From Betaproteobacteria bacterium (GTDB lineage: Bacteria; Pseudomonadota; Gammaproteobacteria; Burkholderiales; Ga0077523), in assembly GCA_016713305.1 (NCBI GenBank), contig JADJPK010000009.1, forward strand, positions 124,001-188,000: a stretch of 64,000 nt of DNA, given 5' to 3'. The notes beneath the pieces were generated by a model, which saw only the letters and a program-made list of their open reading frames with translations, searched no databases and was not told the origin of the DNA. Both the position numbers and the translations under genes were made by a program. Shown one piece after another: positions 16,957-26,242 of the stretch (its first letter is position 1; each line of letters begins with the position of its first letter).

Positions 16957-17754
16957 TTACTTGTACCAGCGCTGGCCTTTTTCCTTGAACTGATCGCCGT
17001 CGTGCGCCATGAACAGGTCGGTACCTTCCAGGTCACGCATCATCTTGAGGCGCGTAACAGAGTCGGTGTAGTCCTTGACGCTGTAGTTCAGGCCGGCGGG
17101 ATAGCCTTCCAGGTTTTCCTTCATCCACACGGCGTCCTGCGTGATGATGATCGAGTGGCCGGAAGCCAGCTTGACCTTCATCGACTGGTGGCCGATGGTG
17201 TGGCCAGGGGTGCTCAGGATCTGGATGGAACCGTCACCGAAGAGATCGTAGTCGCCGTTGAGTTCGAGGTAGTTGAACTCGCGTGCATTGTCGATGTCGG
17301 CCATCACGAACGAGCCGGGCGTCGTACGGCCCTGGAACTTCTCCGGCCACCAGCCTTGATACATTTCCTTCTTCTGGCCCACGTGGATCGCATTCGGGAA
17401 CATCTCGATGTTACCGATGTGGTCGAGGTGGGAGTGCGACGTCACGACGACCTTCACCTTGTCGGCGGAGTAGCCCAGCTTCTTCAGTTGCATGTCGATC
17501 ACGTCGTCGCGCTTCTGGCTCGGCTTGAGGAAGTCGCAGTTGCCCGCGGCCCAATAGGCCTTGCAGTTGTCGATGATGGCGACGTTGTTACCGGTGTCGA
17601 ACACGACCAGACCCTTCGGGTGATCGATGACCCACATGCTCACAGGAATCGTGATCTGGCGGGACTTCTCGACGGGCAGCGCGGGGATCAGACCGCGGAT
17701 GTCGAACGGGCCGAACATGCCGCTCGTCGTCCAGTACACCTTGGCCTGCGCCAT
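16957..17754 (-). CDS. Metallo-beta-lactamase-fold hydrolase, N-acyl-homoserine-lactonase family (AttM/AiiA-like)
   Basis: About 265 residues. The dinuclear-zinc motif HSHLDH is followed by the other expected ligands in TPGHTIGHQS, ITQDAVW and the late HDGDQ. These match lactonases that open N-acyl-homoserine lactones, though other lactones or esters are possible. I placed the start at ATG 17754, but the residues just before it (LICLAASSAAMAQ) look like the end of a signal peptide with an AMA-Q cleavage site. A longer reading from TTG 17784 would restore part of this; neither start has a good ribosome binding site. If exported, the enzyme would act in the periplasm. It is divergent from the first cupin gene. 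Confidence 0.75.
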   Translation of the reverse strand: MAQAKVYWTTSGMFGPFDIRGLIPALPVEKSRQITIPVSMWVIDHPKGLVVFDTGNNVAIIDNCKAYWAAGNCDFLKPSQKRDDVIDMQLKKLGYSADKVKVVVTSHSHLDHIGNIEMFPNAIHVGQKKEMYQGWWPEKFQGRTTPGSFVMADIDNAREFNYLELNGDYDLFGDGSIQILSTPGHTIGHQSMKVKLASGHSIIITQDAVWMKENLEGYPAGLNYSVKDYTDSVTRLKMMRDLEGTDLFMAHDGDQFKEKGQRWYK

Positions 17755-17974
17755 GGCGGCAGAAGATGCGGCCAAGCAAATCAAATCGTATGAAAACTTC
17801 TGGTGTGGCGCCCTCGGCGTTCTCCCGGACTTCCCCGAGTCCGGGAACGGGCGGGCACGAGAAGGGATGCAGGGGACGACGACTCGAGCCGGCCGCAGGC
17901 GGACTCGAGCGACCGTTTCCGATCCCGCCGACAATCGGCTAGCCTGCCGCTCTTTCCGGAAATGGAGATCTGCC

Positions 17975-18448
17975 ATGCCCCCTTGTCTCAGCCGCTGCAT
18001 CGCCCTCCTCGTCCTGACCGCCTCGGCCATGCCGCTCGCCCAGAGCGAATACGCTCCGATGACCAGCGTCTTCCCGGCCGATCTCAAGTGGGCGAACTTC
18101 CCCATCATTCCCAAGGGAATCCAGCTGGCTACCGTGTATGGCGACCCCTCCAAGCCCGGCCCCTACATATTCCGGGCCCGAATGTCGGCCGGTACCAAGC
18201 TCTTTGCCCATCGTCACCCGGACGAGCGCTGGGTGACCGTCCTGCAGGGAACCTACCGCTCGGCCGTGGGCGAGAACTTCGACCTCGCCACGGCGACCGA
18301 ATACCCGGAGGGCAGCTTCTACGTGACAGAGGCGAATGCGCCGCACTTCAGTTACGCCGTGACCGACGTCATCGTGCAGGAGCAAGGGGTCGGCCCCACG
18401 GGCATGGCGTACGTGCACGACGAAGACGATCCACGCCGCCGGCACTGA
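17975..18448 (+). CDS. Exported cupin-domain protein (first of two paralogues)
   Basis: 157 residues with an N-terminal signal peptide (CIALLVLTASAMPLA) and a single cupin domain. Cupin landmarks are GPYIFRARM, the HRHPDERW metal-ligand motif and a second-half GSFYVTEANAPHFSY. GGAG lies 7 bases before the ATG. About 200 bp downstream is a second gene with the same layout (GDP..PGPY..R.RM..G.K...HR.PDER). The second-half His is present here (PHFSY), so metal binding is plausible. The substrate is unknown. Confidence 0.78.
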   Translation: MPPCLSRCIALLVLTASAMPLAQSEYAPMTSVFPADLKWANFPIIPKGIQLATVYGDPSKPGPYIFRARMSAGTKLFAHRHPDERWVTVLQGTYRSAVGENFDLATATEYPEGSFYVTEANAPHFSYAVTDVIVQEQGVGPTGMAYVHDEDDPRRRH

Positions 18449-18650
18449 CGCTCAGGAGACCCGGGGGCCGGACAATGAACTTTCCGCCGGTCTCGCCACT
18501 CTCCATGACCGGTGGAGGCTTCCCTTCACCCGGGAGAGTCTCGCCCAAAGCCTGTGCAATAATTCCCGAGTCATTTCCGGACACCAATCCGGACCCAACA
18601 ATCTGCCGGGCGCAAGACCCGGCGACCGATTCAAGGAGGAGTGGATCACC

Positions 18651-19127
18651 ATGCGTTTCATGCCGTCGCTCGCCAGTGCGGCACTGGCTCTCGCCGCTCT
18701 CACCCCCATCGCGGGGATTGCAGCGGAGAACGAAGAACTCAATTGGCAGTACGTCCCCGGGGTCCCCAAGCCCATCGAGATGGCCGTCGTCTCCGGCGAC
18801 CCCACCCAACCGGGACCGTATGTGGTGCGCTACCGGATGCCCTCCGGCATGAAGATGGCCCCGCACCGGTATCCCGATGAACGGGAGCTCACCATCGTCA
18901 AGGGCATCTACTGGATCGTGCCCGGTGAAAGCTACAACTGGCGGGACATGAACGAGTACAAGCAGGGCGCCGTCATCGTGAAGGAGGCGGGCAAGGCCTA
19001 CTTCTCCTGGGCTCGCACGGCCGTCGTGCTGGAAGAAAAGGGAACGGGCCCCACTGCGATCGAATACGTGCATCCCGAGGACGACCCGCGCAACAAGCGC
19101 GTGCGGCGGCCGTCCTCGGCGGAATGA
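18651..19127 (+). CDS. Exported cupin-domain protein (second paralogue)
   Basis: 158 residues, signal peptide ending near GIAA, then a cupin domain with GPYVVRYRM and HRYPDERE. The second metal-ligand region reads KAYFSW, without the His found in the first paralogue, so metal binding may be altered. AAGGAGGA is 9 bases upstream of the ATG. A short GC hairpin (GCCGGG 18605-18610 with CCCGGC 18618-18623) lies between the two cupin genes just before this binding site. It converges on prpE with three bases between the two stops. Confidence 0.78.
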   Translation: MRFMPSLASAALALAALTPIAGIAAENEELNWQYVPGVPKPIEMAVVSGDPTQPGPYVVRYRMPSGMKMAPHRYPDERELTIVKGIYWIVPGESYNWRDMNEYKQGAVIVKEAGKAYFSWARTAVVLEEKGTGPTAIEYVHPEDDPRNKRVRRPSSAE

Positions 19128-19130
19128 TCG

Positions 19131-21026
19131 TCAGCCTGCGATCGCCTGCCTGATCTGCTCGAGGGCGCCCGCGTCCTCGAGCGTGGTCAGATCGCCGGGA
19201 TCGCGCCCCTCTGCCAGCGCCTGGATGCTGCGCCGCAACAGCTTGCCGCTGCGGGTCTTGGGCAGCAGAGACACGAAATGAACCCGTGACGGGCGTGCAA
19301 TGGCGCCGAGCTGGCCGTCGACCGTCGCCATGACTTCCTTTTCCAATGCGGCGCGCGCTTCGGCGGTTGCCACCCGGGCTGGGTCCTTCACCACCGCGAA
19401 CGCAAGCGGCATCTGGCCTTTCAACTGATCCGCCACGCCGACGACCGCGACCTCCGCAACGGCGGCGTGACTCTGCACGGCTTCCTCGATCTCCCTCGTT
19501 CCCAGCCGATGCCCGGCGACGTTGATCACGTCGTCGGTGCGCCCGAGGATGTAGTAGTAACCCTCTCCGTCGCGAATGCCCCAATCGAAGGACGAATAGA
19601 TGGGTCGGTCGCGGAACATGGAGAAATACGTTTTCACGAACCGGTCGTCGTCTCCCCACACGGTGCTGAGGCAACCCGGGGGCAGAGGCGGCACGACCCC
19701 CACGACGGCCTTCTCGTTGGCGCCGGCCTCCGAACCGTCCTCGCGGAACAGTCGCAGGTCGTACCCGTAGGCCGGAAAGGACGGGCTGCCGAATTTGATG
19801 GCCGTCTGCTCCACGCCCGGCAGGCTGGTGAGCATGGGCCAGCCGGTCTCGGTCTGCCAGTAGTGGTCGATGACGGGCTTGCCCAGGACGTCGCTGATCC
19901 AGCGGTGCGTCGGCTCGTCGAGCGGCTCGCCCGCAAGGAACAGGTGCTTGAGTGACGAGAGGTCATGCTTGCGGATGAAGTTCTCGTCCTGTTTCTTGAG
20001 CACACGTATCGCCGTGGGCGCCGAGAACATCACGCTCACCTTGAAGTCCTGGACGATCTTCCACCAGATGCCGGCATCCGGCCGGATCGGCACGCCTTCG
20101 TAGAAGATGGTGGTCATGCCCGCGATGAGCGGCGCGTACACGATGTACGAATGTCCCACCACCCAGCCGATGTCGGAAGTCGTGAACATCGTCTCGCCGG
20201 GAGCGCCGCAGTACACATGCTTCATGGAGGCCGCGAGCGCGACGGCGTATCCGCCCACATCGCGCTGCACGCCCTTGGGTTTGCCCGTGGTGCCGGAGGT
20301 GTACAGGATGTACGACGGCTCGTTCGACTCCAGCCAGGTCACCGGCACCTGAGTACCGTCATGTGCGGCACGCTGCTCCGCCCAGTCGACATCGCGGCCG
20401 GGCACGCGCGCGAATCCGGGATCGAGCCCGCGATCGACCATCAGCACCTTTTCCGGCTTGGCCGCAGACAGGGAGATGGCCTCGTCGAGCAGGGGCTTGT
20501 ACTTGACCACCTTGCCCGCCCGCATGCCGGCATCCGAGGAGACGATCACCTTGGGACGCGCGTCATCGATGCGCGTGGCGAGGCTGTGGGATGCGAAACC
20601 CCCGAACACCACGGAATGGATGGCGCCGATGCGCGCGCATGCCAGCATGGCAACGGCGGCCTCGGGAATCATCGGCATGTAGATGAGGACCCGGTCGCCG
20701 GCCGCGACGCCGAGGTCCTTCAGGACCGCGGCGCACCGGTTCACTTCGTCGAAGAGCTGACGGTAGGTGTAGGTCTGCCGTACCTCGGTCTCCGTGGATA
20801 TGAACACCAGCGCGGGCTGGTCGCCCCGCGCGGCGAGATGCCGGTCGAGGGCGTTGTGGCACAGGTTGGTTTCGCCACCCGCGTACCAGCGGGCGAACGG
20901 GGGTCTGGAGTAGTCCAGCACCTGTCCGAACGGCTTGTGCCAGTCGATGAGTTGCGCCTGCTCGCGCCAGAAGCCGTCGCGGTCTTCGATCGAGCGGCGG
21001 TGAAATGCGTCGTACGTCTTGCCCAT
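19131..21026 (-). CDS. prpE: Propionate-CoA ligase
   Basis: 631-residue acyl-CoA synthetase of the acetyl/propionyl-CoA class, making propionyl-CoA from propionate, ATP and CoA. Motifs: the ACAS N-terminal region (FWREQAQLIDWHKPF), ATP loop YTSGTTGKPKGVQRD, adenine-binding HYWQTETGWP, DDVINVAGHRLG and the catalytic Lys in KTRSGKLLRR. The YILYTSGTTG..GVQRD..GGYA pattern and WWKIVQDF are typical of PrpE rather than AcsA. ATG 21026 has AGGAGG 10 bases upstream. It feeds the methylcitrate enzymes encoded at 36-42.6 kb. Confidence 0.88.
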   Translation of the reverse strand: MGKTYDAFHRRSIEDRDGFWREQAQLIDWHKPFGQVLDYSRPPFARWYAGGETNLCHNALDRHLAARGDQPALVFISTETEVRQTYTYRQLFDEVNRCAAVLKDLGVAAGDRVLIYMPMIPEAAVAMLACARIGAIHSVVFGGFASHSLATRIDDARPKVIVSSDAGMRAGKVVKYKPLLDEAISLSAAKPEKVLMVDRGLDPGFARVPGRDVDWAEQRAAHDGTQVPVTWLESNEPSYILYTSGTTGKPKGVQRDVGGYAVALAASMKHVYCGAPGETMFTTSDIGWVVGHSYIVYAPLIAGMTTIFYEGVPIRPDAGIWWKIVQDFKVSVMFSAPTAIRVLKKQDENFIRKHDLSSLKHLFLAGEPLDEPTHRWISDVLGKPVIDHYWQTETGWPMLTSLPGVEQTAIKFGSPSFPAYGYDLRLFREDGSEAGANEKAVVGVVPPLPPGCLSTVWGDDDRFVKTYFSMFRDRPIYSSFDWGIRDGEGYYYILGRTDDVINVAGHRLGTREIEEAVQSHAAVAEVAVVGVADQLKGQMPLAFAVVKDPARVATAEARAALEKEVMATVDGQLGAIARPSRVHFVSLLPKTRSGKLLRRSIQALAEGRDPGDLTTLEDAGALEQIRQAIAG

Positions 21027-21069
21027 GGCCGGTGATCCTCCTGGGCGCGAATGATGGCATACAAGCACC

Positions 21070-21100
21070 GCGCGGCTTTGATCCATGTCCAAAGCCGCGC
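21070..21100 (-). terminator. 11-bp perfect hairpin between acuI and prpE
   Basis: GCGCGGCTTTG (21070-21080) and CAAAGCCGCGC (21090-21100) enclose a 9-base loop. On the transcribed strand it follows the acuI stop by 77 bases and precedes the prpE start by 44. The following bases are only mildly T-rich, so it may be a partial terminator, an attenuator or an RNA-stability element. Confidence 0.45.
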
Positions 21101-21176
21101 CGGGCTGGAATGCCCCGACCCGACGGCCCGGGGTCGGCGCCGGGAACCGCGGCGCGAGGCCCCGGGATGAACGACC

Positions 21177-22166
21177 TCAGCCGACCTTCACCACTGTCCT
21201 GCCCTTCACCTGGCCCTTCACGAAGGCATCGAACGCGGCCGGCAGATCGTCGAACGCAAGCGTCCGGGTCATGGACCCGAGGTGCTTCGGCTTCATGTCC
21301 GATCCGAGCCGGCGCCACACGTCGCGCCGGGGCGCCATTTCGCAATTGACGGAGTCCACGCCGCACAGCGTCACGCCACGGAGGATGAACGGCATGACCG
21401 TCGTATTGAACTGGAAGCTGGCCGCCAGCCCGATGGATGCGATGGGCGCGCCGATCTGCATGGTGCTGGCCATCCACGAAAGCACGTCTCCGCCCAGATT
21501 GTCGACGGCACCGGCCCAGGTGGCCTTGTCCAGGGGCCGGATCTTCGCGAGGTCCAGCGACGAACGGAGCATCACCTGCTTCGCGCCCAGGCCCTTGAGA
21601 TAGTCGGATTCGGCCTCCTTGCCCGTGAGCGCGGTCACGTCGTAGCCCAGCCCCGCGAGGATGTCGACGGCGATCGATCCGACGCCGCCGGTCGCACCGG
21701 ACACGACCACCGGACCATTGCCCGGCTTGAGTCCGTTCGCCTCCATGCGTGCCACGGCGAGTCCGGCGGTGAAACCCGCCGTCCCCAGTGCCATCGCCTC
21801 GAACGTGGTAAGACCCGCGGGTAACGGCACCACCCACCCGGCCGGTACGCGCACGTAGCCGGCGTAACCTCCGTCATGCGCCACGCCCAGGTCGTAACTC
21901 GTGCAGATCACCTTGTCGCCCGGCTTGAATGCAGGGTCCGTGGAGGACTCGACCGTGCCGGCGACGTCGATGCCGCCGTTACAGGGGAAGCGCCGGATGA
22001 TCTTGCCGGCGCCGGTGGCGGCCAGCGCATCCTTGTAGTTGATGCTCGAATATTCGGCCCGGATGAGGACGTCGCCGCGGTCGAGTTCGTCCACGGACAT
22101 GTCGACGATGCGGCTCGCGACCTTGTTGTCCTCGTTGAAGATGCGCAATGCCTTGAACGTGCTCAT
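21177..22166 (-). CDS. acuI: AcuI/YhdH-family acryloyl-CoA reductase (zinc-free MDR oxidoreductase)
   Basis: 329-residue NADPH-dependent medium-chain reductase. The family start (MSTFKALRIF), substrate-side SSINYKDALA and the nucleotide-binding VSGATGGVGSIAVD are visible and there are no structural-zinc cysteines. AcuI reduces toxic acryloyl-CoA to propionyl-CoA, which fits its place before prpE on the same strand and the methylcitrate genes in the window. GAGGAG lies about 11 bases ahead of the ATG. The less specific name is quinone oxidoreductase YhdH/YhfP. Confidence 0.85.
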   Translation of the reverse strand: MSTFKALRIFNEDNKVASRIVDMSVDELDRGDVLIRAEYSSINYKDALAATGAGKIIRRFPCNGGIDVAGTVESSTDPAFKPGDKVICTSYDLGVAHDGGYAGYVRVPAGWVVPLPAGLTTFEAMALGTAGFTAGLAVARMEANGLKPGNGPVVVSGATGGVGSIAVDILAGLGYDVTALTGKEAESDYLKGLGAKQVMLRSSLDLAKIRPLDKATWAGAVDNLGGDVLSWMASTMQIGAPIASIGLAASFQFNTTVMPFILRGVTLCGVDSVNCEMAPRRDVWRRLGSDMKPKHLGSMTRTLAFDDLPAAFDAFVKGQVKGRTVVKVG

Positions 22167-22204
22167 TCGGGTTTTTCTCCTCGTGTGATCGTGCGGAATG
22201 GGGC

Positions 22205-23329
22205 TCAGCCCAGATGCGGTTCGCCGAGGTAGCGGTGGGACTGCATCTCGGTGAGCCGGCTGGCCGTGCGCTCCTGTTCGGAGCTGGACCGGATGGCCGA
22301 ATATAGCCCGACCGGATCGCTTTCGGCGGTCACGATGAGCTTGACCCGGCGGTCGTAGAACTCGTCCACCAGCCAGGTGAACCGGCGCATGCGGTCGGAT
22401 TCGCCCACGGCCTTGAAAACCGGCACGCCCGACAGGAACACCGTGTGATAGCGGCGCGCCAGCTCGATGTAGTCGGCCTGCGCCCTCGGACCGTCGCACA
22501 GGGCAGTGAAGTCGAACCACGCGACTCCGCCGGCGACGCATCGGACCGGCACCTCGCGACCCTCGATGGTCAGGGTGGTCCCGGCCTCCCCTGCCTCCGC
22601 GGCCACCTCGTGGAACATCGCGGCCAGTTCGCCATCGGATCGATCCCCTGGGGGGACGTGCCACGTGCCGGCGCGCTCCAGCGCTGCCTGACGGTAGTCG
22701 GTGCCGTCGTCCATGTGCACCACCTCGAGATGCTCCTCGAGAATGGCGATGGCCGGAAGAAACTGCGAACGCTGCAGGCCGTGAAGATAGAGCTGATCGG
22801 GACGGGTGTTGGACGTGGTGACGAGCGTGACGCCCTCCTCCACCAATCCTTCCAGCAGCTTGCGCATCAGCATCGCGTCGCCGATGTCGGTGACCTGGAA
22901 CTCGTCGAGACACAGCAGACGTGCCTCGGAGGCCACGCGGGCCGCCACTTCGCGCATCGGCTCCTCCGTTCCCTGGAGCCGGCGCAGATCGGCATGGATC
23001 TCCTGCATGAAGCGATGGAAGTGCGCCCGGCGCTTGCGCTCGACGGACGAAACCTCGAAGAAGCTGTCCATGAGAAAGCTCTTGCCCCGGCCGACGCCGC
23101 CCCAGAGATAGAGTCCCCGCACCGGCGCGGATGGCCTGGACTGGAACCAGCGCAACAGCGACCGGGAAGGCGGCCGGGCTGCCGCCTGCAACCCGGCTTC
23201 CACCCGCGAGAAATGGGTCAAGGCCCGCCGCTGGGCTGCGTCGAGGGAGAATCCGTGGGAGCGCGCGCGTGCCTCGAACCCGTCGACGAATCCATTTCCG
23301 CGCGAAGCGGGGTGCACGGCGGCAGACAC
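22205..23329 (-). CDS. zapE: Cell division protein ZapE (AFG1-like ATPase)
   Basis: 374-residue P-loop ATPase that acts on the FtsZ ring in E. coli and is related to mitochondrial AFG1. Walker A GGVGRGKS at residues 77-84, Walker B LLCLDEFQVTD, and the family blocks TLVTTSNTRPDQLY and FLSGVPVF are present. It is encoded directly after lpdA on the same strand, the usual placement in betaproteobacteria behind the odh operon. Confidence 0.92.
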   Translation of the reverse strand: MSAAVHPASRGNGFVDGFEARARSHGFSLDAAQRRALTHFSRVEAGLQAAARPPSRSLLRWFQSRPSAPVRGLYLWGGVGRGKSFLMDSFFEVSSVERKRRAHFHRFMQEIHADLRRLQGTEEPMREVAARVASEARLLCLDEFQVTDIGDAMLMRKLLEGLVEEGVTLVTTSNTRPDQLYLHGLQRSQFLPAIAILEEHLEVVHMDDGTDYRQAALERAGTWHVPPGDRSDGELAAMFHEVAAEAGEAGTTLTIEGREVPVRCVAGGVAWFDFTALCDGPRAQADYIELARRYHTVFLSGVPVFKAVGESDRMRRFTWLVDEFYDRRVKLIVTAESDPVGLYSAIRSSSEQERTASRLTEMQSHRYLGEPHLG

Positions 23330-23365
23330 GGCGGTGGATCGGGAGGGGCCGGCGCGATCCCCGGA

Positions 23366-24799
23366 CTAGATGTTCAGCGTGCGTTTTGCTACGCCCAGCG
23401 CCGCTTCGTGCATCGCCTCGGACAGTGTCGGGTGCGCATGAACGATCCGGGCGATGTCCTCGCTCGTCGCCCCGAACTCCATCGCCACCACCGCCTCGGA
23501 GATGAGTTCCGAGGCATAGGGACCGATGATGTGGACGCCCAGGATGCGATCCGTCCCGGTATCCGCCAGCATCTTCACGAAACCGGCCGTCTCGCCCAGC
23601 GCGCGGGCCCGCCCCGACGCGATGAACGGGAACTGGCCCGAACGATACGCAACGCCCTGCGCCTTGAGGTCCTGTTCGGTGCGTCCCACCCAGGCGATTT
23701 CGGGTGCCGTGTAGATGACCCACGGAATCGTGTCCAGGTCGATATGCGCAGCCTGTCCCGCGATGGTCTCGGCCACCACCACGCCTTCCTCGGACGACTT
23801 GTGTGCGAGCATCGGGCCGCGAACCGCATCGCCGATCGCGAAGACATTCGGCAGATTGGTGCGGCAGAGACTGTCGACCTCCACGTAACCCCTTTCGTCC
23901 AGCTTGAGCCCCACGGACTCGGCGTTGAGCCCCCTCGTGTTCGGCGCGCGGCCGATGGCGACCACCAGGCGGTCGAACTCCGAGACGTGACGGGTGCCTT
24001 CGCGGTCCTCGTACTCCACCGTGACGGAATTCGAGCCGCGCTTGACACCCGCGACCTTCGCGCCGGTGTAGATCTTCAGACCCAGGGGTCCGGTGAACTG
24101 GCGATAGGCTTCCTTGGCGATCTGTTCGTCCGCGGCGGCGAGGAACGAAGGCAGCGCCTCGAGAATGGTGACTTCCGAACCGAGGCGGCGCCAGACGCTG
24201 CCCATCTCGACACCGATGACACCCGCGCCGATGACCGCCAGCCGCTTCGGAACCTCGGAAAAGGACAGCGCACCGGTGTTGTCGCAGACCAGCGTGTTGT
24301 CCACGTCCACGCCCGGAAGCGCCCGCGGAATGGAACCCGTCGCCACGATGACGTGCTTGCCTTCCACCGTCTCGGGCGGACCATCGCCCGCCACCTCGAT
24401 CAGGTACGACGAGCCGTTCATGCCGGCGAAACGGCCGAAGCCATGCATCGACGTGACCTTGTTCTTCTTGAAGAGAAGCGCGATGCCGGTCGTGAACGTA
24501 TCCACGATCTTGTCCTTGCGCGCCTGCATCTTCGCGACGTCGAGACTCACTTCGCCCACGTGGATGCCGTGGTCGGCGAACTTGTGGGCCGCGCGCTCGT
24601 AGTTCTCGGACGATTCGAGGAGCGCCTTGGAGGGAATGCATCCGACGTTGAGGCAGGTGCCCCCGAGACTCGGTTTGCCCGCGTTGTTCTTCCAGGCATC
24701 GATGCAGACCGTGGACAGTCCCAGCTGCGCCGCACGGATGGCCGCGACATACCCCCCCGGGCCGGCACCGATCACGACGACGTCGAATTGTTTGGCCAT
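23366..24799 (-). CDS. lpdA: Dihydrolipoyl dehydrogenase (E3 of 2-oxoglutarate dehydrogenase)
   Basis: 477-residue FAD disulfide oxidoreductase reoxidising the lipoyl groups of OdhB with NAD. FAD motif GAGPGGY at residues 11-17, redox-active disulfide in GGTCLNVGCIPSK (Cys49/Cys54), NAD motif GAGVIGVE and the C-terminal catalytic HAHPTLSEAMHE are intact. AGGAAA precedes the ATG by 6 bases. About 130 bp separate it from odhB on the same strand. Confidence 0.96.
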   Translation of the reverse strand: MAKQFDVVVIGAGPGGYVAAIRAAQLGLSTVCIDAWKNNAGKPSLGGTCLNVGCIPSKALLESSENYERAAHKFADHGIHVGEVSLDVAKMQARKDKIVDTFTTGIALLFKKNKVTSMHGFGRFAGMNGSSYLIEVAGDGPPETVEGKHVIVATGSIPRALPGVDVDNTLVCDNTGALSFSEVPKRLAVIGAGVIGVEMGSVWRRLGSEVTILEALPSFLAAADEQIAKEAYRQFTGPLGLKIYTGAKVAGVKRGSNSVTVEYEDREGTRHVSEFDRLVVAIGRAPNTRGLNAESVGLKLDERGYVEVDSLCRTNLPNVFAIGDAVRGPMLAHKSSEEGVVVAETIAGQAAHIDLDTIPWVIYTAPEIAWVGRTEQDLKAQGVAYRSGQFPFIASGRARALGETAGFVKMLADTGTDRILGVHIIGPYASELISEAVVAMEFGATSEDIARIVHAHPTLSEAMHEAALGVAKRTLNI

Positions 24800-24933
24800 C
24801 TGAGTTTCCTGTTCTTGGACGTTGGAGGCAAGCCTCCGATTCTATGTCCGGAACACCGGACCGGAACGTCCGATGGCGGGCACACCGTCCCCGCCGGGAG
24901 TGCCGGGCGCCCGGAGGCGTCCGGCATCGTGCG

Positions 24934-26192
24934 TCACACGTCGAGCAGCAGGCGCGCGGGATCTTCCAGCGCGTCCTTGATCGCCACCAGGCCCAGAACC
25001 GCCTCGCGGCCGTCGATGATGCGATGGTCGTACGACATCGCCAGGTAGTTCATGGGCCGGATCACGATCTGGCCGTTCTCGACCACGGGGCGATCCTTGG
25101 TCGCGTGCACGCCCAGGATGGCGCTCTGCGGCGGATTGATGATCGGCGTCGACAACATCGACCCGAACACGCCGCCGTTGGAGATGGAGAACGTCCCGCC
25201 GGTCAATTCCTCGATCGTGAGCTTGCCTTCCTGCGCGCGCTTGCCGAAATCGGCAATCTGCTTCTCGATGTCCGCCAGGGACATCTGATCGGCGTTGCGC
25301 AGGATCGGCACCACCAGCCCGCGCGGGCTGCCCACCGCGATGCCGATGTCGAAGTAACCGTGATAGACGATGTCGTTGCCGTCCACCGACGCGTTCACGA
25401 CCGGGTACTTCTTCAGCGCGGCGACACATGCCTTGACGAAGAACGACATGAAGCCGAGCTTCACGCCGTGCTCCTTCTCGAAGCGGTCCTTGAAGCGGGC
25501 ACGCAGGTCCATCACGGCCTGCATGTTCACCTCGTTGAAGGTCGTGAGAATGGCCGCCGTCTGCTGCGACTGCACGAGCCTCTCGGCGACGCGCTGCCGC
25601 AGCCTCGACATGGGCACCCGCTTCTCGGGGCGGTCGCCCAGCAGCGCATCGATGTCCACGGGCATCGGCATCGGCGGGGCCGAGCGTCCGGAGGGCTGGG
25701 CCGGCGCTTTGCCCTGCACCACCGCCAGCACGTCTTCCTTGGTCACGCGTCCGCCGCGGCCCGTTCCGGCCACCGTGTTCACGTCGATGTTGTGGTCCGC
25801 CGCGGTCTTCTTCGCCGCGGGCATGGCGATCACCGAACCCGCGGACGGCGCGGCCTTCGCGGATTCGGCGCGGGCGGGCGCTGGCTTCGGGACACTCACC
25901 GCGGCCGGCGAACCGCCCGATGCCGCAGCGGCGACGGGCGCGGCGACCGCCTTCGCATCGGTGTCGATGCGGGCGATGATCTCGTTGCTCACGACCGTGG
26001 CACCGTCCCCTTCACGATTGCCGTCAGCACACCTGCTTCCGGCGCCGGCAATTCGAGCACCACCTTGTCGGTTTCGATGTCGATCAGGTTCTCGTCGCGC
26101 TGGACGAACTCGCCCTCGCGCTTGTGCCACTTGAGCAGGGTGGCCTCCGCAACCGACTCCGACAATGCCGGCACCTTCACTTCGATCTGCAT
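24934..26192 (-). CDS. odhB: Dihydrolipoyllysine succinyltransferase (E2 of 2-oxoglutarate dehydrogenase), frameshifted
   Basis: Core of the 2-oxoglutarate dehydrogenase complex. The lipoyl domain (lipoylated Lys in ETDKVVLEL) starts at ATG 26192 with GAGGTG 9 bases ahead. The linker, peripheral subunit-binding domain and catalytic domain (HHxxxDG-type motif at SYDHRIIDGREA) follow in another frame down to the stop at 24934. The two frames meet at a C4 run at 26007-26010 (G4 in the coding strand): a fifth G would give IVKGDGATVVSNE, the normal end of a lipoyl domain, and a ~419-residue protein. Because the rest is fully conserved and the gene is central, a missing base in the consensus is more likely than a real defect. 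Confidence 0.9.
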
Positions 26193-26242
26193 AGGAACTT
26201 CACCTCTTTCGTGCATGAGGACGGCGGTTCGCCGTCACCCGA

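Noticed and set aside
18449..18650. Possible riboswitch in the gap between the two cupin genes (GGGAGAGTCTCGCCC-like segment)
   Set aside because: Superficially like the start of a glycine riboswitch, but the conserved core and second stem are missing and the downstream gene has no glycine link.
21177..24641. An uninterrupted minus-strand frame of over 1100 codons spanning acuI, zapE and lpdA
   Set aside because: Only its last third is a protein (AcuI). The rest is an out-of-frame reading of zapE and lpdA, kept open by high GC.
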